From Fidelibacterota bacterium (lineage in GTDB: Bacteria; Fidelibacterota; Marinisomatia; SCGC-AAA003-L08; GCA-002704045): a DNA stretch of 15,371 nucleotides. Position 1 is the stretch's first letter; each line of letters opens with the position of its first letter. Shown piece by piece: positions 15,371 through 15,371 of the stretch. The notes under the pieces are model-generated. The model saw only the letters and a list, made by a program, of their open reading frames with translations, made no database searches and was not told the DNA's origin. Position numbers and translations under genes: made by a program. The stretch is from contig PAFF01000045.1 of assembly GCA_002704045.1 (NCBI GenBank), positions 1 to 15,371 on the forward strand, read 5' to 3'.

Positions 15371-15371
15371 A

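Noticed and set aside
1..15371. CRISPR array, defence island, prophage or insertion sequence
   Set aside because: No spaced direct repeats, integrase, transposase, phage structural or defence genes are seen; gene content and base composition look uniform and chromosomal.

Overview
The window is a gene-dense, strongly AT-rich piece of a bacterial chromosome. Genes are packed with short overlaps, almost all stops are TAA, and there are no insertion sequences, tRNAs, rRNAs or CRISPR arrays. A lipoprotein signal, a kinase-less PASTA membrane protein and an orphan BatA-type VWA protein suggest a diderm of the Bacteroidetes/Chlorobi/Marinimicrobia (FCB) assemblage. The low GC and compactness would suit a streamlined marine member such as Marinimicrobia (SAR406). 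The phylum is an inference from gene content, not something the sequence proves.

Layout, left to right. (1) The 3' part of a TIP30/HTATIP2-like NAD(P)-binding protein (+) meets, tail to tail, an unrecognised exported or membrane protein (-); an AT-only palindrome covers both stop codons. (2) A divergent intergenic region of about 95 bp leads into a tight + strand run from 1231 to 7486: leuS, an M3 dipeptidyl carboxypeptidase, a membrane-anchored dienelactone-hydrolase-like enzyme and an N-formylglutamate-amidohydrolase-like lipoprotein. (3) cutA (-) lies between this run and a Na+/H+-coupled acidic amino acid symporter (+). (4) A 212-bp gap after the symporter holds the best non-coding signal of the window: a ~165-nt sequence whose ends form a long closing stem around a bubble and small hairpins. 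It resembles the general architecture of 6S RNA, though identity is unproven. A 68-codon small membrane protein follows it. (5) From 15371 down to 9524 there is one - strand run: rsmB (partial), a TM protein with three PASTA domains, rpe, a dolichol/diacylglycerol-kinase-like membrane enzyme, a BatA-type VWA protein and hflX. Its neighbouring genes overlap, abut or lie 12 bp apart, so it is probably one operon.

The + run combines leucine charging and peptide hydrolysis with two extracytoplasmic hydrolases. The - run combines ribosome-related functions (RsmB, HflX) with envelope functions (PASTA, lipid kinase, BatA). Its rsmB-PASTA-rpe order recalls the rsmB-rlmN-prpC-prkC-rsgA-rpe cluster of Firmicutes without the kinase/phosphatase module. 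Most genes are ordinary housekeeping or envelope genes. The structured intergenic element, the kinase-less PASTA locus and the lipoprotein amidohydrolase merit the closest look.
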